From positions 7,811,001-7,875,000 of the forward strand of contig NZ_JAPEQG010000001.1 in the NCBI RefSeq assembly GCF_026339735.1: a DNA stretch of 64,000 nucleotides. Direction: 5' to 3'. Positions 41,141-49,871 of this stretch are shown here, piece by piece; within the stretch, counting starts at the first letter, position 1; each line of letters starts with the position of its first letter. This DNA is from Streptomyces sp. NBC_01669 (lineage in GTDB: Bacteria > Actinomycetota > Actinomycetes > Streptomycetales > Streptomycetaceae). The notes beneath the pieces were generated by a model that was given only the letters and a program-made list of their open reading frames with translations, made no database searches and was not told the DNA's origin. Made by a program: the position numbers and the translations under genes.

Positions 41141-41180
41141 AGAACTGCCCCCGGCCGCAGCTGCGGCCGGGGGCAGTTCT
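41141..41180 (-). terminator. 40-bp perfect palindrome, terminator of pfkA
   Basis: The 20 bases at 41141-41160 (AGAACTGCCCCCGGCCGCAG) are exactly complementary to 41161-41180 with no bases left over. It starts about 17 bases after the pfkA stop, so it is most likely its terminator. Confidence 0.85.
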
Positions 41181-41196
41181 CAGGTGCTGGTGTTGC

Positions 41197-42222
41197 TCAG
41201 AGCACGCACTCGGCCTCGGCGTACCGCTCGGCCGGGACCGTCTTCAGGGTCTCCACGGCCTGGGCCAGCGGCACCATGGTGATGTCCGTGCCGCGCAGCG
41301 CCGTCATCATGCCGAACTCGCTACGGTGCGCCGCCTCGACCGCGTGCCAGCCGAAGCGGGTCGCCAGGACCCGGTCGTACGCGGTCGGGGTGCCGCCGCG
41401 CTGGACATGGCCGAGTATCACCGGGCGGGCCTCCTTGCCCAGGCGCTGCTCCAGCTCGATGGAGAGCTGCGTGGCGATCCCGGTGAACCGCTCGTGGCCG
41501 TAGATGTCCTTGGTGCCCTGCTCGAACTCCATGGAGCCCGCGCGCGGCTTGGCGCCCTCGGCGACGACGACGATCGCGAACTTCTTGCCCGCCGAGAAGC
41601 GCTTGCCGACCAGCTCGGTCAGCTCGTCCATGTCGAAGGGGCGCTCCGGCACGACGATGGCGTGCGCACCGGCCGCCATGCCCGAGTGGAGTGCGATCCA
41701 GCCGGTGTGGCGGCCCATGACCTCGACGATCAGGACCCGCTGGTGCGACTCGGCGGTGGTCTTCAGCCGGTCGAGGGCCTCGGTGGCCACGCCGACCGCG
41801 GTGTCGAAGCCGAAGGTCACATCGGTCGACGCGATGTCGTTGTCGATGGTCTTCGGCACGCCGACGATCGGCAGCCCCGCCTCGGAGAGCAGATGAGCCG
41901 CCTTCAGCGTGCCCTCGCCGCCGATCGGGATGATCGCGTCGAGACCGAGATCGGCGACATGGCCCTTGGCCTGTTCGACGCCGCCCCGCAGGTGTGCGGG
42001 CTGGACCCGGGACGAGCCGAGGATCGTACCGCCGCGGGCGAGAATGCCGCCGACCGCGTCGAGGTCGAGCTTCCGGTAGTCGCACTCGAGGAGGCCCTTC
42101 CACCCGTCGTGGAAGCCGATGACCTCGTCGCCGTGGTCGACCACCGCGCGGTGCACGACGGAACGGATGACGGCATTGAGGCCGGGGCAGTCGCCGCCGG
42201 AGGTGAGCACACCAATACGCAT
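41197..42222 (-). CDS. pfkA: 6-phosphofructokinase
   Basis: A 341-residue phosphofructokinase. Motifs are TSGGDCPGLN (residues 7-16), IGGEGTLKAA, PKTIDND, TFGFDTAVG, EVMGRHTGW and GHVQRGG. The GGEGT loop fits ATP as phosphoryl donor while PKTIDND carries the lysine seen in pyrophosphate enzymes; this mixed pattern is known for actinobacterial ATP-PFKs. It makes fructose 1,6-bisphosphate in glycolysis. ATG 42222 is the standard MRIGVLTSGG start; the frame upstream is not conserved in sense. Confidence 0.96.
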   Translation of the reverse strand: MRIGVLTSGGDCPGLNAVIRSVVHRAVVDHGDEVIGFHDGWKGLLECDYRKLDLDAVGGILARGGTILGSSRVQPAHLRGGVEQAKGHVADLGLDAIIPIGGEGTLKAAHLLSEAGLPIVGVPKTIDNDIASTDVTFGFDTAVGVATEALDRLKTTAESHQRVLIVEVMGRHTGWIALHSGMAAGAHAIVVPERPFDMDELTELVGKRFSAGKKFAIVVVAEGAKPRAGSMEFEQGTKDIYGHERFTGIATQLSIELEQRLGKEARPVILGHVQRGGTPTAYDRVLATRFGWHAVEAAHRSEFGMMTALRGTDITMVPLAQAVETLKTVPAERYAEAECVL

Positions 42223-42380
42223 TGCCCGGGAAACCTTTGCAACGTGGGCCGACGACCGGACCACGTCGTCCGGTTGGATCCCTGCCACCCTACCGGCGCA
42301 GGGTGGCGGGACCGAACCAGGCGTCCGCCTGCTGGACTCCGCTCAGTTGAGCGAAATATGCGTCATGCGGGCCATGCGGG

Positions 42381-43109
42381 TCACGCGGGCTGGGTGGCCG
42401 ACGCGATGCGCTCGGCGCGCAGCGCCTCGTACCAGCGGTCGTCCGTCGGCGGCAGCGCGTTGACGTCCAGGGCCAGCTTCAGGAGCAGGTCCGCGATCAT
42501 CGGGTTACGGGCCATCACGGGCCCGTGCATGTACGTACCGAAGACCGTGTCGTTGTACGCACCCTCGGTGCCGTCACCCGTGCCGTTGCCCCGGCCGAGC
42601 TTCACCCGGGCGAACGGCCGCGCCGTCGGGCCGAGATGAGTGACGCCCTGGTGGTTCTCGAAACCGGTGAGCGGCGGCAGGCCCAGCTGCGGATCGATGT
42701 CGGCCAGTACGTCACCGACGCACCGGGCACCCTCGCCACGCGTGGAGACCACGTCGAGCAGACCGAGACCGGGCTCGCGCTCACCGAGGTCGTTGATGAA
42801 CTCGTGGCCGAGGATCTGGTATCCGGCGCAGACCGAGAAGATGATCGCGCCGTTGGACGCGGCCCGGCTGAGGCCGCCGTCACGGCGCAGCCGCTCCGCG
42901 GCGAGGCGCTGCGGCCGGTCCTCACCGCCGCCGATCAGATAGATGTCGCCGGACGTCGGGATCGGCTGGTCGCTGCGGACGTCGACGCGCTGCACGTCGA
43001 GACCGCGCTGCCGCGCCCGGCGCTCCACCACCAGGGCGTTGCCCTGGTCGCCGTAGGTGCTCAGCAGGTCGGGGTAGACCCAGACCAGACGCAGACCGTT
43101 GTTGCTCAT
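42381..43109 (-). CDS. gatD: Lipid II isoglutaminyl synthase, glutaminase subunit GatD
   Basis: A 242-residue class I glutamine amidotransferase of the CobB/CobQ type. The nucleophile is in FSVCAGYQILG (Cys near 93) and the histidine in GTYMHGPV (near 190). YPDLLSTYGDQGN at the start and IYLIGGGEDRPQ are typical of GatD. With MurT it amidates the D-glutamate of lipid II. The start ATG lies 34 bases after the murT stop and has GGAGAGGA upstream, so the two form one operon. Confidence 0.93.
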   Translation of the reverse strand: MSNNGLRLVWVYPDLLSTYGDQGNALVVERRARQRGLDVQRVDVRSDQPIPTSGDIYLIGGGEDRPQRLAAERLRRDGGLSRAASNGAIIFSVCAGYQILGHEFINDLGEREPGLGLLDVVSTRGEGARCVGDVLADIDPQLGLPPLTGFENHQGVTHLGPTARPFARVKLGRGNGTGDGTEGAYNDTVFGTYMHGPVMARNPMIADLLLKLALDVNALPPTDDRWYEALRAERIASATQPA

Positions 43110-43143
43110 GCTTCGTCCTCTCCGGAGGTGGCCGGGGCCGGGG

Positions 43144-44382
43144 TCAGTTGCCGACACGACGGCGCAGATCCTGGAAGGCGGTGTAGTTGGCGATGACCTC
43201 GATACGGCCGGGCGGGGCCTGCTGCACGGCCTCGTCGAGGTTCTCGCAGACCCGGAAGTCGAGACCGGCCACTTCGAGGCGGACCGCGAGGTCCAGCTTG
43301 CGGTCGCCGAGCACGAAGATCGGGTGGCCCGCGAGCTGGGTGTAGTCGACGTCCCACAGCCAGGAGGTGTCCGTGCCGTCCGCGCCCCGGGCGTTGACGG
43401 AGAGGATCACCGGCGTGGGCGGCGGGTCGATCAGGGAAAACGTTTCGAGCCAGCCCGCCGGGTTCTTCGCCAGCAGGAGCCGCAGCTCACGGCCGAGGAA
43501 GGAGACCACGTCGTAGCGGCCGGCGACGGCCTGCACCTGATACATGCGCTCCAGGGCGACCTGCGGCGGCACACCGAAGACGGCCGCGACGGCGGCCGAG
43601 CTGGTGGCGTTCGCCTTGTTCGCGCGGCCGGGGAGCTGCAGGTGGATCGGCCACGCCGAGCCGTGCGGGTCCAGGACGTAGTCGCCGTGCAGCACCCAGC
43701 TCGGGGTGGGACGGCGGAAACCGCATTCGCCGCAGAACCAGTCGTCTCCGGGGCGCTGCATCACACCGCCGCAGGACGGGCAGGACCAGGCGTCGTCCTT
43801 CCACGCCTGCCCGGCCGCGACCCACACCACGTTGGGGGAGGAGGACGCCGCCCAGACGATCAGCGGGTCGTCGGCGTTGGCGACGATCACGGCCTTCGAG
43901 CCAGTCAGCCCCTCACGCCACTTCTCGGCCAGCATCCGGGTTTCCGCGGCGCGGTCCAGCTGGTCGCGCGAGAGGTTGAGCAGCGCGATCACCTTGGGTG
44001 TGGTGTCCCGCGCGACGCCGGCGAGGTATTTCTCGTCGACCTCGATCACGCCGTACTTCGCGTCCGAGCCACCGGCCAGGGCCGAGGTGATACCCGCGGG
44101 CATGTTGGCGCCGAGCGCGTTCGACACGACCGGGCCGGCGGCCCGCAGTGCCTCGGCGATCAGCCGGGTCGTCGTGGTCTTGCCGTTCGTCGCCGACACG
44201 AGGATCACGTCCAGGTGCTGCGCCAGCCGCCCCAGCAGGTCGGGGTCGAGCTTGAGCGCCACCCGGCCGCCGATCACCGATCCGCTGCCGCGCCCCGCAG
44301 CGCGCGACACCGCCGCTGCGGCCTTGCCCGCCGTCACCGCCAGCTTGGCCCGCGGCGACAACGGCTCCGTGTTGCCTGCCAT
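43144..44382 (-). CDS. murT: Lipid II isoglutaminyl synthase subunit MurT
   Basis: A 412-residue Mur-ligase-like protein with the ATP site SATNGKTTTTRL (near residue 64), VDEKYLAGV, LNLSRDQLDR and a zinc ribbon (CPSCGG then CGECG, residues 198-221) as in MurT proteins. DUF1727 forms the C-terminal part that binds GatD. It activates the lipid II glutamate with ATP. ATG 44382 has AAGGAGG upstream; the longer frame adds nothing conserved. Confidence 0.94.
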   Translation of the reverse strand: MAGNTEPLSPRAKLAVTAGKAAAAVSRAAGRGSGSVIGGRVALKLDPDLLGRLAQHLDVILVSATNGKTTTTRLIAEALRAAGPVVSNALGANMPAGITSALAGGSDAKYGVIEVDEKYLAGVARDTTPKVIALLNLSRDQLDRAAETRMLAEKWREGLTGSKAVIVANADDPLIVWAASSSPNVVWVAAGQAWKDDAWSCPSCGGVMQRPGDDWFCGECGFRRPTPSWVLHGDYVLDPHGSAWPIHLQLPGRANKANATSSAAVAAVFGVPPQVALERMYQVQAVAGRYDVVSFLGRELRLLLAKNPAGWLETFSLIDPPPTPVILSVNARGADGTDTSWLWDVDYTQLAGHPIFVLGDRKLDLAVRLEVAGLDFRVCENLDEAVQQAPPGRIEVIANYTAFQDLRRRVGN

Positions 44383-44475
44383 CGTCCTAGATCCTCCTTG
44401 CATCGGTCCGTGCCCAGCCTATCGATGTCCGGCGCGGCGACCGCACCACGGCACCACCAGGAAGGCGGAGGTCAC

Positions 44476-45042
44476 GTGGAACGTACGATGGCGGCCATGC
44501 GAAACCGCCCGATCCCCGGCAGTTCCGGACTCGTCCGCGCCATGACTCTGCTCGGTGACCCGGTGCTCCACGGCGCCTGCGAGGACGTCACCGACTTCGG
44601 TCCGTCGCTCGCCCGGCTCGTCGAGGACATGTTCGCCACGATGTATGCGGCGCAGGGGGTCGGTTTCGCTGCCAATCAGATCGGCATACCGCTGCGGGTG
44701 TTCGTTTACGACTGTCCCGACGACGACGACGTCCGTCACCTCGGCCATCTCGTCAATCCGAAGCTGGTCGAGGCGGACGGCATCACGGTACGCGGACCGG
44801 AGGGCTGCCTCTCGCTTCCCGGCCTGGAAGCCGGTACCCCACGCTTCGACCATGCGGTGGTGGAGGGCGTGACCGTCGACGGGGAGCCGGTGCGGGTCGA
44901 CGGCACGGGCTGGTTCGCGCGCTGTCTCCAGCACGAGTGCGACCACCTCGAAGGAACCGTCTACACGGACCGGCTGACCGGGCTGCGCCGGGCGAGGGCA
45001 CTGCGCGCGGCCCGCCGGGCGCCCTGGGGACGTACCGACTGA
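44476..45042 (+). CDS. def: Peptide deformylase
   Basis: A 188-residue metalloenzyme that removes the formyl group from nascent proteins. All three motifs are present: GVGFAANQIG (motif 1), EGCLSLPG (motif 2, metal Cys) and QHECDHLEG (motif 3, HEcDH). The GTG at 44476 is preferred because GGCGGAGG stands just upstream; ATGs at 44488 and 44497 are alternatives. It is divergent from murT and convergent with the TetR gene (16 bases apart). Confidence 0.95.
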   Translation: MERTMAAMRNRPIPGSSGLVRAMTLLGDPVLHGACEDVTDFGPSLARLVEDMFATMYAAQGVGFAANQIGIPLRVFVYDCPDDDDVRHLGHLVNPKLVEADGITVRGPEGCLSLPGLEAGTPRFDHAVVEGVTVDGEPVRVDGTGWFARCLQHECDHLEGTVYTDRLTGLRRARALRAARRAPWGRTD

Positions 45043-45058
45043 CCACGCTCTCCCGCCG

Positions 45059-45709
45059 TCAGAAGCCGGGCCCGCCCGGAAGGTCGCCCGCGGCGGCCAG
45101 CCTGCCCCACAGCAGATCGGCCAGGCTGCGTACCAACTGGGCGCGTGAGCAGGGGCGTTCGCCCAGCCACCAGTCGCCCGCCGCGTGCATCATGCCGACG
45201 ATGCCATGGCCCCAGATGCGGGCCATCTCCTCGCTGTCCGGGCCCAGGTCCACCCGCTCGGCGATGACCAGGGCGAGCTCTTCGCCGAGCCGGCGCAACA
45301 GCGGGGCGGAGTGGCGCCCGACGTCGAAGCCCTGCTCGGGGGAGGGGGCGGCGTCGTCGGACGGGTGCATCAGGAAGCGGTAGACCTGCGGGCGGGCCTC
45401 GATGGCCGCGAGATAGGTGTCGAGCGTCGCCTCCACCCTCTGGCGGCGCTCGGCGGGGGCGTCGAGTGCGGCCCGCAGCGCGCTCAGCAGCGCGTCGGTG
45501 TGGCGCTTGGCGAGCGCGCGGTAGAGGCCGCCCTTGTCGCCGAAGTGCCGGTACAGGATGGGCTTGGTGATCCCGGCCTCCGCCGCGATGGCGTTCATCG
45601 AGGCCTTGGGCCCGTCTCTGAGCACCACGCGGTCGGCGGCCTCCAGCAGCTCCCGGCGGCGCTGCTCGGCCGCGGTCCGCTGTCTTTCGGCCTGTCGTGT
45701 GGTCTCCAT
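45059..45709 (-). CDS. TetR-family transcriptional regulator
   Basis: A 216-residue regulator. The helix-turn-helix is at residues 15-60 (RRRELLEAADRVVLRDGPKA, then ITKPILYRHFGDKGGLYRAL). The C-terminal ligand domain is helical with a GHGIVGMMHAAGDWWL segment. GGAGAGG precedes ATG 45709; the longer frame overlaps the operator. It is divergent from the acyl-CoA dehydrogenase gene, and two GTTAC/GTAAC inverted repeats lie between, so it likely controls fatty acid or acyl-CoA use. Confidence 0.92.
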   Translation of the reverse strand: METTRQAERQRTAAEQRRRELLEAADRVVLRDGPKASMNAIAAEAGITKPILYRHFGDKGGLYRALAKRHTDALLSALRAALDAPAERRQRVEATLDTYLAAIEARPQVYRFLMHPSDDAAPSPEQGFDVGRHSAPLLRRLGEELALVIAERVDLGPDSEEMARIWGHGIVGMMHAAGDWWLGERPCSRAQLVRSLADLLWGRLAAAGDLPGGPGF

Positions 45710-45753
45710 GTCGCCTCTCCCCACCCTGGCCGTGCAATTGGCCATGCAAGTCC

Positions 45754-45852
45754 GTTACGCCTGCGCAACGTAACACCCTGACCATCGGTGGTGCCGATCG
45801 GAGTCTGACCGGTTGACAGAGGCTACTTGTCGGTAACAGACTTCGGTTACCG
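45754..45852. promoter_or_regulatory. TetR/acyl-CoA dehydrogenase divergent control region
   Basis: Two inverted repeats share the GTTAC/GTAAC half-site: GTTACG (45754-45759) with CGTAAC (45769-45774), and CGGTAAC (45831-45837) with GTTACCG (45846-45852). A TTGACA box stands at 45813-45818, so the second repeat would overlap the -10 region of the dehydrogenase promoter. Confidence 0.65.
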
Positions 45853-45892
45853 CAAGTAACGGTGATTTTTACGGTAGTGCATGGAGGGGAAC

Positions 45893-47119
45893 ATGACCGA
45901 GTTCACGCTCGATCTCAACGACGACCAGAAGCAGGTCCGTGACTGGCTTCACGGCTTCGCCGCGGATGTGATCCGTCCGGCTGCTTCGGAGTGGGACGAG
46001 CGTGAGGAAACGCCCTGGCCCGTCATTCAGGAGGCGGCCAAGGTCGGCATCTACTCCCTCGACTTCTACGCCCAGCAGTTCTTCGACCCGACGGGGCTCG
46101 GCATCCCGATGGCGATGGAGGAACTGTTCTGGGGCGACGCGGGCATCGCCCTGTCGATCGTGGGTACGGGCCTGGCGGCCGTCGGCGTCCTCGCCAACGG
46201 CACCGAGGAGCAGATCGGCACCTGGATCCCCCAGATGTACGGCGATGCGAACGATGTGAAGGTCGCCGCCTTCTGCTCCTCGGAGCCGGACGCCGGCTCC
46301 GACGTCGCCTCGATGCGGACCCGTGCGGTGTACGACCAGGCCAAGGACGAGTGGGTGCTGAACGGCACCAAGACCTGGGCGACCAACGGCGGCATCGCCA
46401 ATGTCCACGTCGTCGTCGCCGTGGTCGACTCGGAGCTCGGATCCAAGGGCCACGCCTCCTTCATCGTGCCGCCGAACACCCCGGGGCTCTCGCAGGGCCA
46501 GAAGTTCAAGAAGCACGGCATCAGGGCCTCTCACACGGCCGAGGTCGTTCTGGAGGACGTCCGTGTCCCGGGTCACTGCCTGCTCGGCGGCAAGGAGAAG
46601 TTGGACCAGCGCCTGGCCCGGGCCCGCGAGCGCGCCCAGTCCGGTGGCGAGCGCGTGAAGAACGCGGCGATGGCCACGTTCGAGGCGTCCCGCCCGGCGG
46701 TCGGCGCGATGGCGGTCGGCACCGCGCGCGCCGCGTACGAGGTCGCGCTGGACTACGCGATGACCCGGACCCAGTTCGGCCGTCCGATCATCGACAACCA
46801 GGGCGTCGCGTTCCAGCTCGCGGACATGCGGACGCAGATCGACGCGGCCAGGCTGCTCGTCTGGCGGGCGTCCTGGATGGCGACCACAGGGAAGCCGTTC
46901 GAGTCGGCCGAGGGCTCCATGTCCAAGCTGTACGCGAGCGAAACGGCGAAGAAGGTCACCGCGCAGGCGATCCAGATCCTCGGCGGCAACGGCTTCACCC
47001 GTGAATACCCGGTGGAGCGGATGCACCGGGACGCGGCCATCTACACGATCTTCGAGGGTACGAGCGAGATTCAGCGGCTGGTGATTGCGCGCACGCTGTC
47101 GGGCATGCCGATTCGCTAG
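45893..47119 (+). CDS. Acyl-CoA dehydrogenase
   Basis: A 408-residue FAD-dependent dehydrogenase for the first step of beta-oxidation. It has the FAD/substrate block AAFCSSEPDAGSDVASMRTR (near 125), the NGTKTWATNGG block, ALDYAMTRTQFGRPI with the Arg for FAD, and QILGGNGFTREYPVERMHRD. IYTIFEGTSEIQRLVIAR contains the catalytic Glu (YEGT type). GGAGGGG precedes ATG 45893. The TetR gene is divergent. Confidence 0.96.
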   Translation: MTEFTLDLNDDQKQVRDWLHGFAADVIRPAASEWDEREETPWPVIQEAAKVGIYSLDFYAQQFFDPTGLGIPMAMEELFWGDAGIALSIVGTGLAAVGVLANGTEEQIGTWIPQMYGDANDVKVAAFCSSEPDAGSDVASMRTRAVYDQAKDEWVLNGTKTWATNGGIANVHVVVAVVDSELGSKGHASFIVPPNTPGLSQGQKFKKHGIRASHTAEVVLEDVRVPGHCLLGGKEKLDQRLARARERAQSGGERVKNAAMATFEASRPAVGAMAVGTARAAYEVALDYAMTRTQFGRPIIDNQGVAFQLADMRTQIDAARLLVWRASWMATTGKPFESAEGSMSKLYASETAKKVTAQAIQILGGNGFTREYPVERMHRDAAIYTIFEGTSEIQRLVIARTLSGMPIR

Positions 47120-47148
47120 CGCTGTGCCGCGGGGGTTGGGTGTGCGGG

Positions 47149-47180
47149 GGCGCCGGAGCGGTTGCGGTGCCTCCGGCGCC
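47149..47180 (+). terminator. Terminator after acyl-CoA dehydrogenase
   Basis: GGCGCCGGAG (47149-47158) pairs with CTCCGGCGCC (47171-47180) over a 12-base loop, followed by GCTTTGTCCT. Confidence 0.75.
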
Positions 47181-47235
47181 GCTTTGTCCTCAATCGCCGG
47201 ACGGGCTTGATCGTGTGTCCGGCCGGGGTGAGGTC

Positions 47236-47270
47236 GTGCCGGGCGGGCCGGCCATCAGGCCGCCCGGCAC
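47236..47270. terminator. Second hairpin between convergent genes
   Basis: GTGCCGGGCGG (47236-47246) pairs with CCGCCCGGCAC (47260-47270). It lies just past the end of the glutathione peroxidase gene on the minus strand and may end its transcript. Confidence 0.7.
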
Positions 47271-47281
47271 AACACCGCCCG

Positions 47282-47770
47282 TCAGGCGGGCAGCAGGGCC
47301 TCGATTGCCGCAACGAGCTCCGGCGCCTCCGGTTCCGTGCGGGGGCGGATGCGGGCCACCGGCTCGCCGGACGGGGAGATCAGGAACTTCTCGAAGTTCC
47401 ACTGCACGTCACCCGCCTCGCCGTCCGCGTCCGCGAGCTGCGTCAGCTCCGCATACAGCGGGTGCCGTCCGTCACCGTTGACGTCGACCTTCTCCAGGAG
47501 CGGGAAGCTGACTCCGTACGTCGTCGAGCAGAACGTCTGGATCTCCTCCGCGCTGCCCGGCTCCTGGCCCGCGAACTGGTTGCACGGAACACCGAGCACG
47601 GTGAAGCCCCGGTCCCCGTACTCCTTCTGCAGCCGCTCCAGGCCCGCGTACTGCGGGGTGAGCCCGCACTTGGAGGCGACGTTCACCAGCAGGACCGCCT
47701 GGCCGCGGTAGGCGCCGAGGGTGGTCGGCTCGCCGGTGAGCGTGTGGAGCGGAATGTCGTACAGCGTCAT
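47282..47770 (-). CDS. Glutathione peroxidase-like thiol peroxidase
   Basis: A 162-residue thioredoxin-fold peroxidase. The peroxidatic Cys is in VNVASKCGLTPQY (Cys near 35, not selenocysteine), with FTVLGVPCNQFAGQEPG and the WNFEKFLI tetrad segment (Gln and Trp). Since Streptomyces lacks glutathione, thioredoxin is the likely reductant. ATG 47770 has AAGGAGACC upstream. Confidence 0.94.
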   Translation of the reverse strand: MTLYDIPLHTLTGEPTTLGAYRGQAVLLVNVASKCGLTPQYAGLERLQKEYGDRGFTVLGVPCNQFAGQEPGSAEEIQTFCSTTYGVSFPLLEKVDVNGDGRHPLYAELTQLADADGEAGDVQWNFEKFLISPSGEPVARIRPRTEPEAPELVAAIEALLPA

Positions 47771-47859
47771 GAGGGTCTCCTTGTAAGTCGCTTCCGACGC
47801 CATTCTTACGCCCACAGGTTCATCGGCACGAAGCCGACGGCCCGATCGCGACATCCGTC

Positions 47860-48067
47860 CGGTCTCGCCGATCGACGTCACCAGATCGGCGTGCTCGGCC
47901 GCGCCGATGTCGTCATCGCCCGCGGCAACCCGCTCACCGACGTCCACGCACTCGGCGACCCGGCGAACATCCTGCTCGTCATGAAGGACGGCGTCGCCTA
48001 CAAGGACGTCGAAGGACTCGTTGCCCGACCGTCCGTACCGGCGCCCGCCGCGCCGATCACCTTGTAG
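47860..48067 (+). pseudogene. Amidohydrolase C-terminal remnant
   Basis: The frame reads HQIGVLGRADVVIARGNPLT, then DVHALGDPANILLVMKDGVA, and ends at TAG 48067. This is the typical end of imidazolonepropionase-like amidohydrolases (G.L..GK.ADLV...G.PL.D...L.....I..V..DG). The metal-binding barrel is absent. Its last 70 bases overlap the 3' end of the convergent GNAT gene. Confidence 0.65.
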
Positions 48068-48567
48068 TAGAAGGTGGTCGGCTTCAGAACCCCGGCGGGG
48101 TCTCCGGCGTAGTCCGGAATGGACCCGCACTCCATCCAGCCCGCCGAGCGGTAGAGCCGCTCGGCGGGGCTGCCGGTTTCGGTGTCCAGGACGAGCAGCG
48201 TCAGACCGGTGCTTGCTGCCGCCTGCTCGGCGGTGGCCAGCAGCGCCCGGCCCAGCCCCCGGCCGCGCACCGAGGGGCGCACCATCACCTTCGTCACCTC
48301 GGCGCGATGCCGGGCGTTCGGCAGCGGAGCCAGGTTCAGGCCGATGGTCCCGGCCAGCCGCTCGCCGTCGCGGGCGAGCCAGACGCGCTGATGTCCGGCA
48401 TCGACGGCCGCGGCACGCCCCCGCCACCAGGCGGCGGCCGCATCGCGGTCCAGGGGCGCAAGGAACCCCACCGACGCACCGCCCTCCACCGTCTCCACCA
48501 GGAGAGCGGCGAGCTCATCGGCGTATGTGACCAGCTCGGGGCCGGACACGGGGACGATCTCGGTCAT
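47998..48567 (-). CDS. GNAT-family N-acetyltransferase
   Basis: A 189-residue acetyltransferase. The acetyl-CoA site is VTKVMVRPSVRGRGLGRALL (motif A, R-x-x-G-x-G/A near 100), followed by LTLLVLDTETGSPAERLYRS and FYYKVIG. The last 20 residues (GAGTDGRATSPSTSL) are low in complexity and lie over the amidohydrolase remnant. That suggests the native stop was lost and the gene was extended by the junction. The acceptor substrate is unknown. Confidence 0.9.
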   Translation of the reverse strand: MTEIVPVSGPELVTYADELAALLVETVEGGASVGFLAPLDRDAAAAWWRGRAAAVDAGHQRVWLARDGERLAGTIGLNLAPLPNARHRAEVTKVMVRPSVRGRGLGRALLATAEQAAASTGLTLLVLDTETGSPAERLYRSAGWMECGSIPDYAGDPAGVLKPTTFYYKVIGAAGAGTDGRATSPSTSL

Positions 48568-48579
48568 GACAGGGTCCTC

Positions 48580-49134
48580 TCACGGCAGAACGATCATCAG
48601 GGCATAGCGGACCGGGTTCGGGCCCGGGCAGTGGAAATGCGAGGGTCCGCGCAGCCGGAACCGCAGACAGTCGCCCTGGTGCACGGTGTGCACGGTGTTC
48701 TCGACGGTGATCTCGACCGTCCCGTGCAGCACCCAGATGTGCTGCTCAAGACCGGGCACGGGGGCGTCGTCGTAGGCGATGGCGGCGCCCGCGTCGAGCG
48801 TTCCCTCGATGATCTCGGCGCGCAGTCCGGCGTGCGGCGGTGAGACCGAGCGGCGGACGAATCCCGACGCCTCGTCCCGCCACACCGGCTGGCGCTCGGC
48901 CGGCACCAGCTGCGGCGGTTCCGCCTCCACCTCCGTCAGCAGCCTCGACATCGTCCGCCCGTACACCGTGCACAGCCGTCCCAGCTGGGCGGCGGTCGGA
49001 CTCAGCTCGCCGCGCTCCAGGCGCGACAGTGTCGAGCGGCTGACGCCGCTGCGCCGGGACAGTTCGTCCAGCGACCAGCCGCGCTCGGTGCGGAGCTCAC
49101 CCAGCCGGGCGGCAAGCCGGGCATCGACGGACAT
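48580..49134 (-). CDS. XRE-family regulator with cupin domain
   Basis: A 184-residue protein: helix-turn-helix at residues 5-60 (LGELRTERGWSLDELSRRSG, then STLSRLERGELSPTAAQLGR) and a cupin sensor domain from 105 (GLEQHIWVLHGTVEITVENT, then HQGDCLRFRL). The ATG at 49134 has GGTGGAG upstream; a GTG at 49161 would read through the operator-like repeat. It lies 12 bases upstream of the GNAT gene on the same strand, so the two form an operon. Confidence 0.92.
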   Translation of the reverse strand: MSVDARLAARLGELRTERGWSLDELSRRSGVSRSTLSRLERGELSPTAAQLGRLCTVYGRTMSRLLTEVEAEPPQLVPAERQPVWRDEASGFVRRSVSPPHAGLRAEIIEGTLDAGAAIAYDDAPVPGLEQHIWVLHGTVEITVENTVHTVHQGDCLRFRLRGPSHFHCPGPNPVRYALMIVLP

Positions 49135-49155
49135 CGGCTCCACCACGTCAGACTG

Positions 49156-49187
49156 TCTCACATGAGAGATCTTATCCCTGATGTGAG
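49156..49187. promoter_or_regulatory. Inverted repeats upstream of the XRE-cupin gene
   Basis: CTCACAT (49157-49163) pairs with ATGTGAG (49181-49187), and TCTCA-CA-TGAGA forms a smaller palindrome at 49156-49167. They are placed 22 bases or more upstream of the ATG and probably bind the XRE regulator itself. Confidence 0.5.
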
Positions 49188-49310
49188 AGGAGCTGGGCGT
49201 CGTCGGCCGAAGTGCCTACGGGGAGCCGCCGTGTCAGGCTGAGACGGGGGATCCCGCCCGGTCCGGCCTGCTCGGCCGGACCGAGGGCACCGCCACTCAA
49301 GGAGGCCGAC

Positions 49311-49757
49311 ATGGCCAGCGACACCACCGGACCCCGAGCGGCCCGCGCCTACCCGAGCCCCACGCACGCGCCCACATCGGGGACCACCGTCCTGGCATCA
49401 TCCCTGATGATCTTCGGTGGAGCGATGGCGATCCTCGAGGGGATCGCGGCCATCTCCAAGGACGACATCTTCCTCGCGACGCGCCACTACGTGTTCCAGT
49501 TCAGCCTGACGGGCTGGGGCTGGGTCCACCTCATACTCGGCATCGTTATCGTCCTCGCCGGCTGCGCCGTGCTCAGCGGAGCCCTGTGGGCACGCTACTT
49601 CGGTGTCGCCGTCGCCGGGCTGGGCGCGATCGCCAACTTCCTGTGGATCCCGTACTACCCCCTGTGGGCCATAGTGCTGGTCGCCGTCAACATCTTCATC
49701 GTCTGGGCGCTGTGCACGGGCATGCACCGAGAAGCGGACGAGGCTCTGAGGGCCTGA
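49311..49757 (+). CDS. DUF7144-type four-helix membrane protein
   Basis: A 148-residue membrane protein with four hydrophobic helices (starting near 28, 66, 86 and 115) and a conserved WGWVHLILGIVIVLAG, then LWARYFGV and FLWIPYYPLWAIVLVAVNIF. This order is standard for a family common in actinobacteria. GGAGG precedes the ATG. The function is unknown. It is probably monocistronic. Confidence 0.85.
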   Translation: MASDTTGPRAARAYPSPTHAPTSGTTVLASSLMIFGGAMAILEGIAAISKDDIFLATRHYVFQFSLTGWGWVHLILGIVIVLAGCAVLSGALWARYFGVAVAGLGAIANFLWIPYYPLWAIVLVAVNIFIVWALCTGMHREADEALRA

Positions 49758-49871
49758 CTCCGACCCGGGGCCTGCCCGGCGGCCTGGCACCTTCTCCCGG
49801 GCGGCGAACGATTACGGCAGTCGGCCCTGTCGGGCCGACGGAACCCGGAAACGCCGCCTAAGGTGCGAATC

